Shown: in pieces, positions 42,466 to 52,675 of the stretch
Position numbering within the stretch: position 1 is the first letter of the stretch
Layout of the letters: every line of letters starts with the position of its first letter
From: Roseibacillus persicicus
GTDB taxonomy: Bacteria > Verrucomicrobiota > Verrucomicrobiia > Verrucomicrobiales > Akkermansiaceae
Direction of reading: 5' to 3'
Length of the DNA stretch: 64,000 nucleotides
Assembly (NCBI RefSeq): GCF_014651675.1
Contig: NZ_BMXI01000021.1
Coordinates: 17,050-81,049, forward strand
Notes under the pieces: generated by a model
The model's input: the letters and a program-made list of their open reading frames with translations, nothing else
Database searches by the model: none
What the model was told of the DNA's origin: nothing
Position numbers and translations under genes: made by a program

Positions 42466-44304
42466 CTACCCTTCCTCCCCTTCACCCAAGGCCGCCCGCG
42501 GGTAACGAACTTTCTCCACGATGTCGGCAACCTCTTGCGGAGGTGCGGGGGTGACGCGCGAGACGATGACGGCCACCACCACGTTCAACAACATTCCGAG
42601 CGTGCCGATTCCTTCCGGAGAAATACCGAAAAGCCAGTTCTCGGTCGTATTTGCCATCGTCGGGATGCCCAAGCTGTCGATGAGCTGCGGGAATTTAAAG
42701 TAGATGATGTAAGAGGCGGTGAAAAGAAGGCCCACCACCATCCCCGCAACTGCTCCTTGCATCGTGGTTCGCTTGGTGAAAATCCCCAGGATAATCGCGG
42801 GGAAAAACGAACTAGCCGCTAGACCGAAAGCGAAGGCCACCACCTCGGCCACAAAGCCCGGAGGCTTGATCCCGAAGTAACCCGCGACCACCACCGCAAC
42901 CGCAGCGCCGCCGCGAGCCCAGATCAACTCCTGCTTCTCGCTCATGTTGGGCGCGAAGGTCGTCTTGACCAAGTCGTGCGCAACCGAAGTGGAAATCACG
43001 AGCAAGAGACCCGCCGCTGTCGAGAGCGCGGCCGCCAGCCCACCCGCTGCCACCAGACCGATGACCCAATTGGGAAGCTTTCCGATCTCCGGGTTCGCCA
43101 GAACCATGATGTCGCGGTCGATGTAGAGCTCGTTGTCGTTGTCGGTGGGGGTGTTTTTCAACAAGCGCTGCCCCACTGATCCGCGAACCTTTTCACCCTG
43201 CTCGTCCTCTTGAAAGGCGGGCAAGGCCTTGGGCGCGTCGGGCATTTTTTCAAAGGCCGGCCCGCGTCCGGTATACTGGATCTTGCCATCTCCATTCTTA
43301 TCCTCCCAAGCAATCAGACCGGTGTTCTCCCAATTCCCAAACCAGCTCGGCAGGTCCTTGTAGTTGGCGTCCTTCACGGTATTCAACAGGTTGGTGCGCG
43401 CAAAGACCGCGACCGCAGGAGCGGCGGTGTAGAGAATGGCGATCAGGAGAAGAGCCCAAAGAGCCGAATTCCGCGCCGCACTGGCCTTTTTCACGGTATA
43501 GAAACGCACAATCACGTGGGGCAATCCCGCCGTGCCACACATCAGCGCAGCAGTGATGAAGAAGACGTCCACGGTAGGTTTCACCCCTTCCGTGTAGCGA
43601 TTGAAACCCAGCTCCTCGCTCAGGCCATCAAGCTTGGACAAAAGACTCACGGTCTCACCGGGCGTCGTGCCGCCAAAGCCCAGCTGAGGAATCGGATTCC
43701 CCGCCATCTGAATCGACAGGAAAATGGCTGGCACCATGAAGGCAAAAATGAGCACGCAATACTGCGCCACCTGCGTATAGGTGATGCCTTTCATCCCCCC
43801 AAGCACCGCGTAAAACAGCACAATCACCATCCCGATGACCACCCCGGTCTCCACCTCAACTTCCAAGAAGCGGGAGAACACCACCCCCACCCCGCGCATT
43901 TGGCCGGCGACGTAGGTGAAGCTAATGAAAATGGCGCAAAAGACCGCCACCAGACGAGCGGTGCGCGAATAATAACGATCGCCGATGAAGTCCGGGACCG
44001 TAAACTTGCCAAAGCGCCTGAGATACGGCGCCAGCAAGAGCGCCAGCAGCACGTAGCCGCCCGTCCAGCCCATCAGATAGACCGAACCATCGCGCCCCGC
44101 GAACGAGATAATTCCCGCCATCGAGATGAAGGAGGCCGCGCTCATCCAGTCCGCCGCCGTCGCCATTCCATTGGCCAAGGCCGGCACTCCTTTGCCAGCG
44201 ACATAGAACTCGCTGGTCGAGCCCGCACGGGACCAAATCGCGATCCCGATATAAAGAGCGAAGGTGAGACCAACCAACAAATAGGTCCAAAATTGCACGT
44301 CCAT
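42466..44304 (-). CDS. Sodium/solute symporter (SSS) family, large subunit
   Basis: 612 residues, about 13 transmembrane helices. SSS core with ADWMSAASFISMAG, LYIGIAIW, LAAALSTAAGLLLVISTS, and an acetate/actP-like order of helices. Between helices at residues 335-346 there is an EF-hand-like loop (DKNGDGKIQYTG) inside a long soluble insertion (about residues 315-400). The preceding gene is the DUF4212 subunit, so the pair is the two-subunit form. Substrate (acetate, short organic acid or similar) not certain. Confidence 0.92.
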   Translation of the reverse strand: MDVQFWTYLLVGLTFALYIGIAIWSRAGSTSEFYVAGKGVPALANGMATAADWMSAASFISMAGIISFAGRDGSVYLMGWTGGYVLLALLLAPYLRRFGKFTVPDFIGDRYYSRTARLVAVFCAIFISFTYVAGQMRGVGVVFSRFLEVEVETGVVIGMVIVLFYAVLGGMKGITYTQVAQYCVLIFAFMVPAIFLSIQMAGNPIPQLGFGGTTPGETVSLLSKLDGLSEELGFNRYTEGVKPTVDVFFITAALMCGTAGLPHVIVRFYTVKKASAARNSALWALLLIAILYTAAPAVAVFARTNLLNTVKDANYKDLPSWFGNWENTGLIAWEDKNGDGKIQYTGRGPAFEKMPDAPKALPAFQEDEQGEKVRGSVGQRLLKNTPTDNDNELYIDRDIMVLANPEIGKLPNWVIGLVAAGGLAAALSTAAGLLLVISTSVAHDLVKTTFAPNMSEKQELIWARGGAAVAVVVAGYFGIKPPGFVAEVVAFAFGLAASSFFPAIILGIFTKRTTMQGAVAGMVVGLLFTASYIIYFKFPQLIDSLGIPTMANTTENWLFGISPEGIGTLGMLLNVVVAVIVSRVTPAPPQEVADIVEKVRYPRAALGEGEEG

Positions 44305-44594
44305 TACTGTTCGCCCTTTCCTTCCAAAAGTTGCTTATCGAGACGGTTCATCACCACCACATAAATGGCGATCAAGACGACGAAGACGTAAATGCTCCCT
44401 TGCTGGGCGAACCAGAAACCCAGCTTAAAGCCAGTTCCGGGAATCGTAATCTTATCGAGAGCGTCGACCCACAAGATGCCACAGCCATAAGAGGCTAAAA
44501 ACCAAACCGACAGGAGCCCTGCCAGCCACTTGAGATTGGACCGCCAATAGCGGTCGCGCGCATCTTTTGATACCTTTTTAGCCGAATCACTCAT
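44304..44594 (-). CDS. DUF4212 small subunit of the solute symporter
   Basis: 96 residues with two transmembrane helices (LKWLAGLLSVWFLASYGCG and GSIYVFVVLIAIYVVVM). RYWRSNLKWLAGLLSVW and LGFWFAQQGSIYVFV are the family signature of the small subunit found next to SSS symporters. Start at the ATG at 44594. Stop codon shares one base with the symporter ATG (TAATG). Confidence 0.92.
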   Translation of the reverse strand: MSDSAKKVSKDARDRYWRSNLKWLAGLLSVWFLASYGCGILWVDALDKITIPGTGFKLGFWFAQQGSIYVFVVLIAIYVVVMNRLDKQLLEGKGEQ

Positions 44595-44713
44595 TGCAAA
44601 CCTAGTCGTAACAAGCCTGCCAACCATCTGGCAACGCCCTTTCACGCCACCTGCCTGGACTCGCCTTTCATGGAAAAGAATTTGCGGTCTTTTGAATAGG
44701 GAGGCCTTTATCC

Positions 44714-45346
44714 TCAAAAGACCTGCCAGAGCATCAGAATCGCCAGCAACCACAGTCCTCCCCCAAATCCGAGATCCAGCCATTTGCCCAGCTTTTCGTA
44801 GACCGCCCGCACGTTTCCTTTTTGTAAAATTGCGACCCAGAGCCCCCACAGAAAAAGTCCCTCCAACACAATCGTCGCCCACAGCAGGATTGGCCACCAG
44901 GCATCATGCTCTCCTTTCAAAAAGACCGTGGTGATGCCAGCGAAGAAAATCACCACTTTGGGATTCAGGAGATTGCAAAGAAGCCCCTGCACAAACCACG
45001 AACCCTTCTCACCTCCCTTCTCAGCCTCACCTAAAGCTCCTGAATTGAGCCGAACGAAAGACCGGAACATTTGCCACCCCAGCCAGAAGAGATAACCCGC
45101 CGCCACCACGCCAAGAACCTTCTCCCATGTGCCCCCCTGCCTAAGTAAGGCGGTCACTCCCCCAATTGCCAATGCGGCGTGGAGACACAGCCCGGTCACA
45201 ATTCCGAGCGTCACCTGCCATCCCGCGCTTCGTCCGCTCTTTAACGAAGTCCGGGTCAGCAGAATCATATCTGGCCCGGGACTGAACTGCCCCAGAGCCA
45301 TCACTGCGGCGAACATCCCCCAGTCAGCCAGCCAATGCGGAGCCAT
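44714..45346 (-). CDS. LysE-family amino acid exporter
   Basis: About 210 residues with five or six helices. LysE/RhtB signature: FSPGPDMILLTRTSLKSGRSAGW and the helices GIVTGLCLHAALAIGG and FVQGLLCNLLNPKVVIFFAG. Exports an amino acid or homoserine/threonine; substrate not known. Start at the ATG at 45346 (MAPHWLADWG). The cytochrome gene stops 8 bp upstream on the same strand. Confidence 0.9.
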   Translation of the reverse strand: MAPHWLADWGMFAAVMALGQFSPGPDMILLTRTSLKSGRSAGWQVTLGIVTGLCLHAALAIGGVTALLRQGGTWEKVLGVVAAGYLFWLGWQMFRSFVRLNSGALGEAEKGGEKGSWFVQGLLCNLLNPKVVIFFAGITTVFLKGEHDAWWPILLWATIVLEGLFLWGLWVAILQKGNVRAVYEKLGKWLDLGFGGGLWLLAILMLWQVF

Positions 45347-45353
45347 CTTGCCT

Positions 45354-45671
45354 TTAACGCAGGTTGGCTGCGCGAACATAGTTCACGACTGCCGCATTCT
45401 CACTCGTGGAAAGCCCCGCATTGCCAGACATGCCATCCACCACCGGATGCCAAACTCCCTCGATTTGGCCTTTGGGCAATCTCGCTTCGTGGCACTCCAT
45501 GCACTTGCGGCTAAAGACCCAGTAACCTTCCCCCATTTCATCAAGGCTAATGCCAGCCTTTGCCGCCAGCTCCGGACGAGGCTGGGGCAGACCACTTTCA
45601 TCCAGCCCCGTAGGCCCACAACCCACGAGACAAGCAAAGACAGCAAAAAGAACGAAAACCAACGGTTTCAT
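45354..45671 (-). CDS. Small c-type cytochrome lipoprotein
   Basis: 105 residues. Lipoprotein signal with lipobox LVGC (MKPLVFVLFAVFACLVGC). One haem c site, KCMECHEARLP (CxxCH), and Met residues for the axial ligand near DGMSGNAG, as in one-haem class I cytochromes. Start at the ATG at 45671. Probably carries electrons on the outer side of the membrane. No oxidase or reductase partner beside it. Confidence 0.88.
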   Translation of the reverse strand: MKPLVFVLFAVFACLVGCGPTGLDESGLPQPRPELAAKAGISLDEMGEGYWVFSRKCMECHEARLPKGQIEGVWHPVVDGMSGNAGLSTSENAAVVNYVRAANLR

Positions 45672-45806
45672 GCCCGTCTTTAGCAAGCCCCAACCCCAAA
45701 CAACACCTCAATTTGTCTCAACTTGAGACAGCCAAAAAGGACCTGTCGGCACATCGAACGCATTCCGCGCTAGCCACCCGCGGAGAAAGCCCCTAAATCC
45801 CTTCGG

Positions 45807-48800
45807 GTGCACGCGCTCTACGTTGAAAAACGCCCTGAACACAATCAGCCCGCCCGAACTCTCCTCGCCGACTTGCGCGAGACCCTCGACTTGCCGCAAA
45901 TCAGCGACTTGCGCATTCTCCAGCGCTATTTCGTCGATGGATTGAGCGACGAGCACTTCGCGCAAGCCCGCGAACTCATTTTTTCCGAGCCCTTCACGGA
46001 GGTCACCTTCGACGAACTCCCTGCCGCGACCCACCGCTTCGCGATTGAATTTTTGCCCGGTCAATTCGACCAACGCGCCGATTCCGCCGCCCAATGCGTT
46101 GCCATTTTGACCGGAGAAGAAGCTCCCCCCCTGACTTCCGCGCAGGTCTATCTCCTGGAGGGTGACCTTTCCGCCGAGCAAATCGAAAGCGTTAAGAGCT
46201 ACCTCATCAACCCCGTGGACTCCCACGAGGCCAGCCTCGAGATTCCCGCCACCCTCACTCCCCCCACCAAAGAACCCGCCGACGTCGCAATCTTGATCGG
46301 CTTCATCGCCAAGTCGGAGGACGAACTGGCCGAGTTGCAGAACGAGCTCGGGCTCGCCATGACCCTGGCGGACCTCGCCCACACCCAGAGTTATTTCCGT
46401 GACGAGGAACAGCGTGACCCCTCCCTCACCGAGATCAAGTTGCTCGACACCTACTGGTCCGACCACTGCCGCCACACCACCTTCCTGACCAAGATTGAGG
46501 AAGTGACCTTCGGCGAAAACACGGAGACTATTCGTGCTACCTACGAACAGTATCAGAAGACTCGCGAAGCGCTCTACGGAGCCGATACCGAGCGCCCCGA
46601 AACCATGATGGACCTCGCCATCATCGCGGCCAAGGAGCTGAAAAAATCCGGCGAGCTCGACAACCTCGAGATCTCGGAGGAGATCAATGCCGCCTCCATC
46701 ATCGTGGAGATCCCCATCCAGCGCGATGGCGAGAAAGTGCGCGAGGAATACCTCATCCAGTTTAAAAACGAAACCCACAACCACCCCACCGAGATCGAGC
46801 CTTTCGGCGGCGCCGCGACCTGTCTGGGCGGCTGCATTCGCGACCCCCTTTCCGGCCGTGCCTACGTCTATCAGGCCATGCGGGTGACCGGAGCGTGGGA
46901 CCCCCGCACTCCCTTCGGCGAAACGATGGCGAACAAGTTGCCGCAGCGAAAAATCTGTCTCGAAGCCGCCCGTGGTTACTCGTCTTACGGAAACCAAATC
47001 GGTCTCGCCACGGGCCAGGTCTCGGAGATTTACCACCCCGGTTATCTCGCCAAGCGTATGGAAATCGGAGCGGTCGTCGCAGCCTGCCCGCGGAGTCAGG
47101 TCCAACGCGGTAATCCCGAACCCGGCGACATCATTCTCCTCATCGGTGGTCGCACCGGACGCGATGGCGTGGGCGGTGCAACCGGTTCCTCCAAGGAGCA
47201 CACCGACACTGCTTTGGAGAATTCGGCGGAAGTCCAAAAAGGCAACGCCCCCACCGAACGCAAGGTGCAGCGCCTCTTCCGAAATCCTGAGCTGTCATAC
47301 AAAATCAAGCGCTGCAACGACTTCGGCGCCGGCGGAGTCTCGGTGGCCATCGGCGAGCTGGCGGACAGTCTCGATATCGACCTCGATGCCGTGCCGAAGA
47401 AATATCAAGGTCTCGACGGCACCGAACTCGCGATCTCGGAGTCCCAAGAACGCATGGCAGTCGTCGTAGATCCCGCAGACGTGGCCTACTTCATCGCCGA
47501 ATCCGACAAGGAAAACCTCGAGTGCGTCGAGGTGGCCCAAGTCACCGACAGCGGTCGACTCAATATGACCTGGCGAGGTCAGACCATTGTCAGTCTCACC
47601 CGCGACTTCATCGAGACCAACGGGGTGCAGGGCTCGGCCAAGATTCACATCAATCCGCCTACCGCCCCTACGCCTGAGACCGACAACACCAGCCTCCTCG
47701 ACCAACTCGCTTCCCTCAATCTCGCTTCGCAGAAAGGCCTTGGCGAAATGTTCGACTCTTCGATCGGAGCAGGCACGGTGCTTTCACCCTTTGGCGGAAA
47801 AAATCAAATCACCCCACCCGACTCGATGGTGGCCAAGGTCCCCGTCCTCGCTGGCGAGACCGACGCCTGCACCCACATGGCCTGGGCCTTTGATCCCAAG
47901 CTCAGCAGCGACTCGCCTTTCCACGGCAGCGTCCATGCGGTAGCGGAATCGGTCTGCAAAGTCGTCGCCACCGGTGCCCGCCTGCAGGACACCCGGCTGA
48001 CTTTCCAAGAATACTTCCCCAAACTCGGCGAAGACCCCGCCCGCTGGGGCTTGCCGTTCTCCGCCTTGTTAGGAGCTTTCCACGCCCAGCATGGCCTGCG
48101 TCTGGCGGCGATCGGCGGCAAGGACTCGATGTCGGGCTCCTTCAAGGACCTCGACGTTCCGCCCACTCTGGTCTCCTTCGCCCTCGCGCCCGGATTGGCC
48201 TCGCTGGCCCTTTCCCCCGAGTTCAAACAAGCGGGCTCAACCGTCTCCCTGGTCTCCGCGCCAGTCGACGCAGAAGGCCTCCCGCTCTACGCCGATCTCA
48301 TCGCCTTGGCAGACCAGATTCACGAACAAGTCAAAGCAGGCAAAATCCTTTCTCTCAAATACGTGGGACAGCCCGGCGTGGGTTATGCCGCCGCGCTTTC
48401 TTGCCTCGGAAACGGCATTGGATCCACCTTGAACCTCCAGAATCCCCAAGCGCCAGCTCCCTACACCTTCATACTGGAAACCCCTTCCGAGGTCACTCTT
48501 CCCGAGAACTTCCGAGCCATCGGATCGACCACTGCAGAGCAGGCTCTCGTCCTCAATAACGAAAGCACTTCCCTCCGCGAGATTGAGCAAGCCTACACCG
48601 GCGCACTGGAATCTGTCTATCGCACCACTTCGGGAACCGCGACCAGCGCACAGGCAGCAAGCAAAGAACTGGGCACCGTCTCAATTGAGACCGCAAAAGC
48701 CACCGCACCCTCTTCCTCTCACGCCAAGCCAAAGGTCCTCATCCCGGTCTTTCCCGGCACCAACTGCGAATACGACTCCGCGCGAGTCTTCGAGCAGGCT

Positions 48801-49502
48801 GGAGCCGAATCCGAGATCCTCGTCTTCCGCAACCTCACCCCCGCTGCGGTGGAAGAGTCGCTCGCTGCTTTTGCGGACTCCATCCGCAATTCGCAAATCC
48901 TCTTCTTACCCGGGGGCTTCAGCTCAGGTGACGAGCCAGACGGTTCCGCCAAATTCATCGCGACCATCCTGCGCAACCCGCAGATCGCCGATGCCATCGC
49001 GGACCTGCATGAGACTCGTCAGGGACTCATTCTCGGGATTTGCAACGGCTTCCAGGCTCTCGTCAAATCCGGTCTCCTCACCCCCTCGGGTTCGGCGACC
49101 TTGACCCACAATCCGATCGCGCGACACATCTCCACCTACGTCACCACCCGGGTGGCCAATACCAATTCTCCTTGGCTGGCTAATTGTGCGGTGGGCGACC
49201 TGCATACCATCCCCGTCTCCCATGGCGAAGGCCGCTTCCTCGCCGACGAAGCCACCCTCGCCTCACTGGTGAAAAACGGCCAAATCGCGACTCAATATTG
49301 CGACGCGGAGGGACAGCCCAGCCTGCTCGAACCCAGCAACCCGAACCAAAGTGCACTCGCCATCGAGGGCATCACCAGCCCTTGCGGCCGCATCTTTGGG
49401 AAAATGGGTCACACCGAGCGCCGGGGAGCCAACGTGGCCAAGAACATCCCGGGCAACAAGCACCAGCCCCTCTTCAAGGCCGGGGTGCAATACTTTGCCT
49501 AA
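45807..49502 (+). CDS. purL: Phosphoribosylformylglycinamidine synthase, single chain
   Basis: 1231 residues. Makes FGAM from FGAR, ATP and glutamine in purine synthesis. Fused organisation: N-terminal/synthetase part with YWSDHCRHTTF, NETHNHPTEIEPFGGAATCLGG and GGRTGRDGVGGATGSS, and a C-terminal PurQ glutaminase (IPVFPGTNCEYDSARVFEQ, then LGICNGFQAL with the nucleophilic Cys, then HGEGRF). This matches the clade II large PurL. Start is the GTG at 45807. Converges with the sigma-factor gene. Confidence 0.97.
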   Translation: MHALYVEKRPEHNQPARTLLADLRETLDLPQISDLRILQRYFVDGLSDEHFAQARELIFSEPFTEVTFDELPAATHRFAIEFLPGQFDQRADSAAQCVAILTGEEAPPLTSAQVYLLEGDLSAEQIESVKSYLINPVDSHEASLEIPATLTPPTKEPADVAILIGFIAKSEDELAELQNELGLAMTLADLAHTQSYFRDEEQRDPSLTEIKLLDTYWSDHCRHTTFLTKIEEVTFGENTETIRATYEQYQKTREALYGADTERPETMMDLAIIAAKELKKSGELDNLEISEEINAASIIVEIPIQRDGEKVREEYLIQFKNETHNHPTEIEPFGGAATCLGGCIRDPLSGRAYVYQAMRVTGAWDPRTPFGETMANKLPQRKICLEAARGYSSYGNQIGLATGQVSEIYHPGYLAKRMEIGAVVAACPRSQVQRGNPEPGDIILLIGGRTGRDGVGGATGSSKEHTDTALENSAEVQKGNAPTERKVQRLFRNPELSYKIKRCNDFGAGGVSVAIGELADSLDIDLDAVPKKYQGLDGTELAISESQERMAVVVDPADVAYFIAESDKENLECVEVAQVTDSGRLNMTWRGQTIVSLTRDFIETNGVQGSAKIHINPPTAPTPETDNTSLLDQLASLNLASQKGLGEMFDSSIGAGTVLSPFGGKNQITPPDSMVAKVPVLAGETDACTHMAWAFDPKLSSDSPFHGSVHAVAESVCKVVATGARLQDTRLTFQEYFPKLGEDPARWGLPFSALLGAFHAQHGLRLAAIGGKDSMSGSFKDLDVPPTLVSFALAPGLASLALSPEFKQAGSTVSLVSAPVDAEGLPLYADLIALADQIHEQVKAGKILSLKYVGQPGVGYAAALSCLGNGIGSTLNLQNPQAPAPYTFILETPSEVTLPENFRAIGSTTAEQALVLNNESTSLREIEQAYTGALESVYRTTSGTATSAQAASKELGTVSIETAKATAPSSSHAKPKVLIPVFPGTNCEYDSARVFEQAGAESEILVFRNLTPAAVEESLAAFADSIRNSQILFLPGGFSSGDEPDGSAKFIATILRNPQIADAIADLHETRQGLILGICNGFQALVKSGLLTPSGSATLTHNPIARHISTYVTTRVANTNSPWLANCAVGDLHTIPVSHGEGRFLADEATLASLVKNGQIATQYCDAEGQPSLLEPSNPNQSALAIEGITSPCGRIFGKMGHTERRGANVAKNIPGNKHQPLFKAGVQYFA

Positions 49503-49508
49503 GCCGGC

Positions 49509-50276
49509 CTATCCCAGAGCGCCTATCAGATAGCGGAGTTCATTCTGAACTTCGCTTTCGTCTTCGACCGTAGCCATAACGTGGCGCTGCATCAACTCGC
49601 CGAATCGCTTGCGGAGGCGGTAAACGGCAACGCCAACCGCATTCTCCTTCATCCCCAATCGTTCGGCCACCCCCTGATATCCGTGTTGCTCTTCGCCGGG
49701 CATCAGGAAAGGACGCAACTCTTGAAAGAGCCGACTCTTCCCCCGCACCTCATACTCGTCGCCCAAGGCCTGAACCACGCCATCCAGGACTGCCAGAGCC
49801 CAGCGCCGTTCATAGAGTTTCTCAGGCGAGTCCTCGTTCTCATCGGCCAACCGCTCTTCGGCCTGCTCGACATCGATGGACAGAATCTCTTGGCCGCCTC
49901 CCCGCTTGTCAGCGGTCGCCTTTTTCCATTCATCCCGCAGATAGCGCTTGAAGCAGGTCAGTAAAAAAGTCCGCATTCGGCCTTTCTCCTCGCGGGCTTT
50001 CTCAAGATAGGCGCCATCGATCATCTTTGTGAAAAATCCCTGAGTGCTGTCTTCGGCGTCCTCCCTCGAATTTCCAATCCGGCGCGCAAAGGCATAGAGA
50101 GGAAACCAATAGAGCTGGCAAAGTTTCTCCATCGCCATCTGGGCCCGGTCATCACTGCCCCCAGCCTGGACAATGAGAGTCCAAGCGGTAGAGGGAAATT
50201 CCCCGCTTTCAATTCGCGTTCCATCCTCGGCCACAGGAAAAAGGTGTGGAAAAATCTGCCGGCTGGCAATGTCCAT
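49509..50276 (-). CDS. RNA polymerase ECF-type sigma factor
   Basis: About 255 residues. Region 2 (LCQLYWFPLYAFARRIGNSREDAEDSTQGFF) and region 4 (VAERLGMKENAVGVAVYRLRKRFGELM) of the sigma factors common in planctomycetes and verrucomicrobia. Start at the ATG at 50276. Stop is 6 bp from purL. Divergent from the TPR gene and near the kinase gene. The sigma factor is the likely downstream target of the kinase (inference). Confidence 0.92.
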   Translation of the reverse strand: MDIASRQIFPHLFPVAEDGTRIESGEFPSTAWTLIVQAGGSDDRAQMAMEKLCQLYWFPLYAFARRIGNSREDAEDSTQGFFTKMIDGAYLEKAREEKGRMRTFLLTCFKRYLRDEWKKATADKRGGGQEILSIDVEQAEERLADENEDSPEKLYERRWALAVLDGVVQALGDEYEVRGKSRLFQELRPFLMPGEEQHGYQGVAERLGMKENAVGVAVYRLRKRFGELMQRHVMATVEDESEVQNELRYLIGALG

Positions 50277-50350
50277 CGCAGGCAACCCTGCCTCGAGAAC
50301 GCGGACTGTTCAGTCTTTGCCGAATCGGGCATACTCGCATCGAACCCACA

Positions 50351-52675
50351 ATGCCCCGTCTGCTCCAGCGCCAGCGGCTCTACCGCCGACTCCTCATTGC
50401 CGCACTGATTCTAGTGGCACTCATTGCGGCCAATCTCTTCTGGCAGACTGAGAAAAAAAGACTCGCAGAAACCGAGTTGGCCCAGACTCAAGAGACCCTG
50501 GACCGAGTGCGACAGGATGCCAATCTGGGCAATCGAGCCCGGGAACAGGCTGAGGATCTCGCGACCTTTATGCTGGAAGATTTGCGCGATCAACTGATTC
50601 CGCTCGGCCGCAACGACCTCATCGCCCAATCGGCGGAACGAACCTTGAACTACTTCGACAACCTCCCGCCCGCCCTCGCAACTCCGAACACTCTGGGGGC
50701 CAAGGCATCCATCCTGTCCACCCTCGCCAACGTGGACTACGCCAATGGAGACTTTGTGGAAGCAGAACAAAAATGGCAGGAGGTGATCTCTTTGCGAAAG
50801 CAGCAAATCGCGAGCGGGCCACCCAGCCTCGACCTCGCGCTTCAACTGGTGAATGACTACAACGAGCGCGCGGTTCCACTGCGGGAAGCCAATGAAGTCA
50901 ACGCCGCGAGAAAGTCCAATCAGGCAGCTCTTCAATTACTCGAAAACTTGAGCCCAAGCTTGGTCGCGAATGATGTCGAACTCGTCCGCACCTCGCGAGC
51001 CTCGACTCTGTTCGGTCTCGGGGAAATCGAGAGGGCGATTGAGAACCAGGAAGGAGCCATCTCCTACTATATCTCTAGTAGAAAAGCCTTCGAAGGCAAA
51101 GTCCCGGACGACATTCTCGCCCAGCAAGTCTACATGACCTCTTTCAATAATGAGGGGTGGTGCCAAATGAGCTTGGGTGACGACGAAAGTGCGGGAGAAG
51201 CCTATCGCCAGGGGTTGCAACCAGCCCGCCGATTGGTCGAGCTCCAACCGGACAACCGAAACTGGCTCAAGGAGATCGCCACCCTGCTCAACAACCTCGG
51301 CACCATTCACGACGAGAGAGGAGAAAACGAGATGGCCCGCCCCTATTACGAAGAGGCTTTGGAAATGCGTTCCAGCCTCGTCACGTGGGACCCCACCAAT
51401 ACTCTCTGGCAATTGGACTACCTCAATTCCCTACGCAATCTCGGCTCCCTCGCCTTCGATGAGGAACGCGACGAGGAAGCCTTCGAACTGATTCGGCAGA
51501 GTCTGCGGGGATGGCAGACTCTTCTTTCGCGAGAGCCAGACAACACCGAATGGATGCGCACCCTGCAGGAGGAGACCCGCCACTTTCAGGAGAAATTCCA
51601 AAGCGTGGAAAAGAACGATCTCGCCCTCAGGCTGAATCAGGAAACAAGAGAATTCGCGGAGAGCCTCAGTCAAGGCACTGCCGTCAACTCGGCCGCGTGG
51701 AACCAGTTTCTTTCCAAACTCTACAACGATATCAGCGCCAACGACGAAACCGATCCTGAAGAGGCCATCAAATCCCGCCTGCGGGCAACCACCTTGCGGG
51801 CGAACAATCTGGAGAATGCAAACGAAGATCAGGAGACCCGCTATCAGCTCGCCGCCAGCTATCTGGACATCGCCTTGGACTGCATTCGCGGAGAACGGAT
51901 GGACGAGGCCCTAGCCTGCTTGCAGCTCTCCCGCTTCATCTTCACCGAACACACTCCCCCACTCCTCTATCGCCGCGAACAGTTGATCGATTTAATACTG
52001 CGGGAAGAACAAGCCCTCGCCAATTCCCCCCATCCACCCCTCATTCCAGCCGACGCGATTTGGAACTACTACGACTCTCGTAGTCCGCCTTCGGACGACT
52101 GGTTCTCTCCCGATTACAACGACCAGGGCTGGGCCAAGGGAGCTGCCGAGTTGGGTTACGGCGATGCTGACGAAGCCACGGTGATAGACTTCGGCCCAGA
52201 CTCGGAGCGAAAGAACCTCACCGCTTGGTTTCGCCATGGGTTCACAATGACCGAGAGCCAGCTAGCCTCGGACTTGGGTTCTCTTCGGCTTAGTCTGCTG
52301 TGTGACGACGGAGCGATCATTTACCTGAATGGCGTAGAGCTCCTCCGACACCACATGCCAACCGGAAAAATCTCTCCTACCACGCTCGCCAGCTACACTA
52401 TGAGCGGGATGGATGAAACCATCTATCGCATCTTTATCCTCGATCCAGCCAAGCTCCCCTTGCATGGGGGAACCAACATTCTTGCTGCTGAAGTCCACCA
52501 GAATGAGCCGCCCAGCAGCGACCTCTCTTTCGCCTTGGAGCTTCTGCCACGCGCTCCAATCTCCCCACCCATGGAAAACTTCAACCTGCCGCTGGCCAAA
52601 CGCTTTCTGGGGGACGCGCTCCCTCCGGTGGTCTTATCCTGGGTCGAAGAATACGCGCAATCCGAGCGCCCCTAG
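50351..52675 (+). CDS. Membrane-anchored TPR protein with a C-terminal beta-sandwich domain
   Basis: About 774 residues. N-terminal basic segment then one transmembrane helix (LLIAALILVALIAANLFW), then tetratricopeptide-like helical pairs (DYANGDFVEAEQKWQEVISL; ARPYYEEALEMRSSLV), and a C-terminal jelly-roll-like domain (WFSPDYNDQGWAKGAAELGYG, LSLLCDDGAIIYLNGVELLR, NILAAEVHQNEP) like those in carbohydrate-binding or extracellular proteins of this phylum. Start at the ATG at 50351. Ends 4 bp inside the convergent kinase gene. Probably a sensing or scaffold partner. Confidence 0.85.
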   Translation: MPRLLQRQRLYRRLLIAALILVALIAANLFWQTEKKRLAETELAQTQETLDRVRQDANLGNRAREQAEDLATFMLEDLRDQLIPLGRNDLIAQSAERTLNYFDNLPPALATPNTLGAKASILSTLANVDYANGDFVEAEQKWQEVISLRKQQIASGPPSLDLALQLVNDYNERAVPLREANEVNAARKSNQAALQLLENLSPSLVANDVELVRTSRASTLFGLGEIERAIENQEGAISYYISSRKAFEGKVPDDILAQQVYMTSFNNEGWCQMSLGDDESAGEAYRQGLQPARRLVELQPDNRNWLKEIATLLNNLGTIHDERGENEMARPYYEEALEMRSSLVTWDPTNTLWQLDYLNSLRNLGSLAFDEERDEEAFELIRQSLRGWQTLLSREPDNTEWMRTLQEETRHFQEKFQSVEKNDLALRLNQETREFAESLSQGTAVNSAAWNQFLSKLYNDISANDETDPEEAIKSRLRATTLRANNLENANEDQETRYQLAASYLDIALDCIRGERMDEALACLQLSRFIFTEHTPPLLYRREQLIDLILREEQALANSPHPPLIPADAIWNYYDSRSPPSDDWFSPDYNDQGWAKGAAELGYGDADEATVIDFGPDSERKNLTAWFRHGFTMTESQLASDLGSLRLSLLCDDGAIIYLNGVELLRHHMPTGKISPTTLASYTMSGMDETIYRIFILDPAKLPLHGGTNILAAEVHQNEPPSSDLSFALELLPRAPISPPMENFNLPLAKRFLGDALPPVVLSWVEEYAQSERP

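Noticed and set aside
45708..47237. Long minus-strand open frame opposite purL (509 codons)
   Set aside because: Antisense to the N-terminal PurL with all purL motifs intact on the plus strand.
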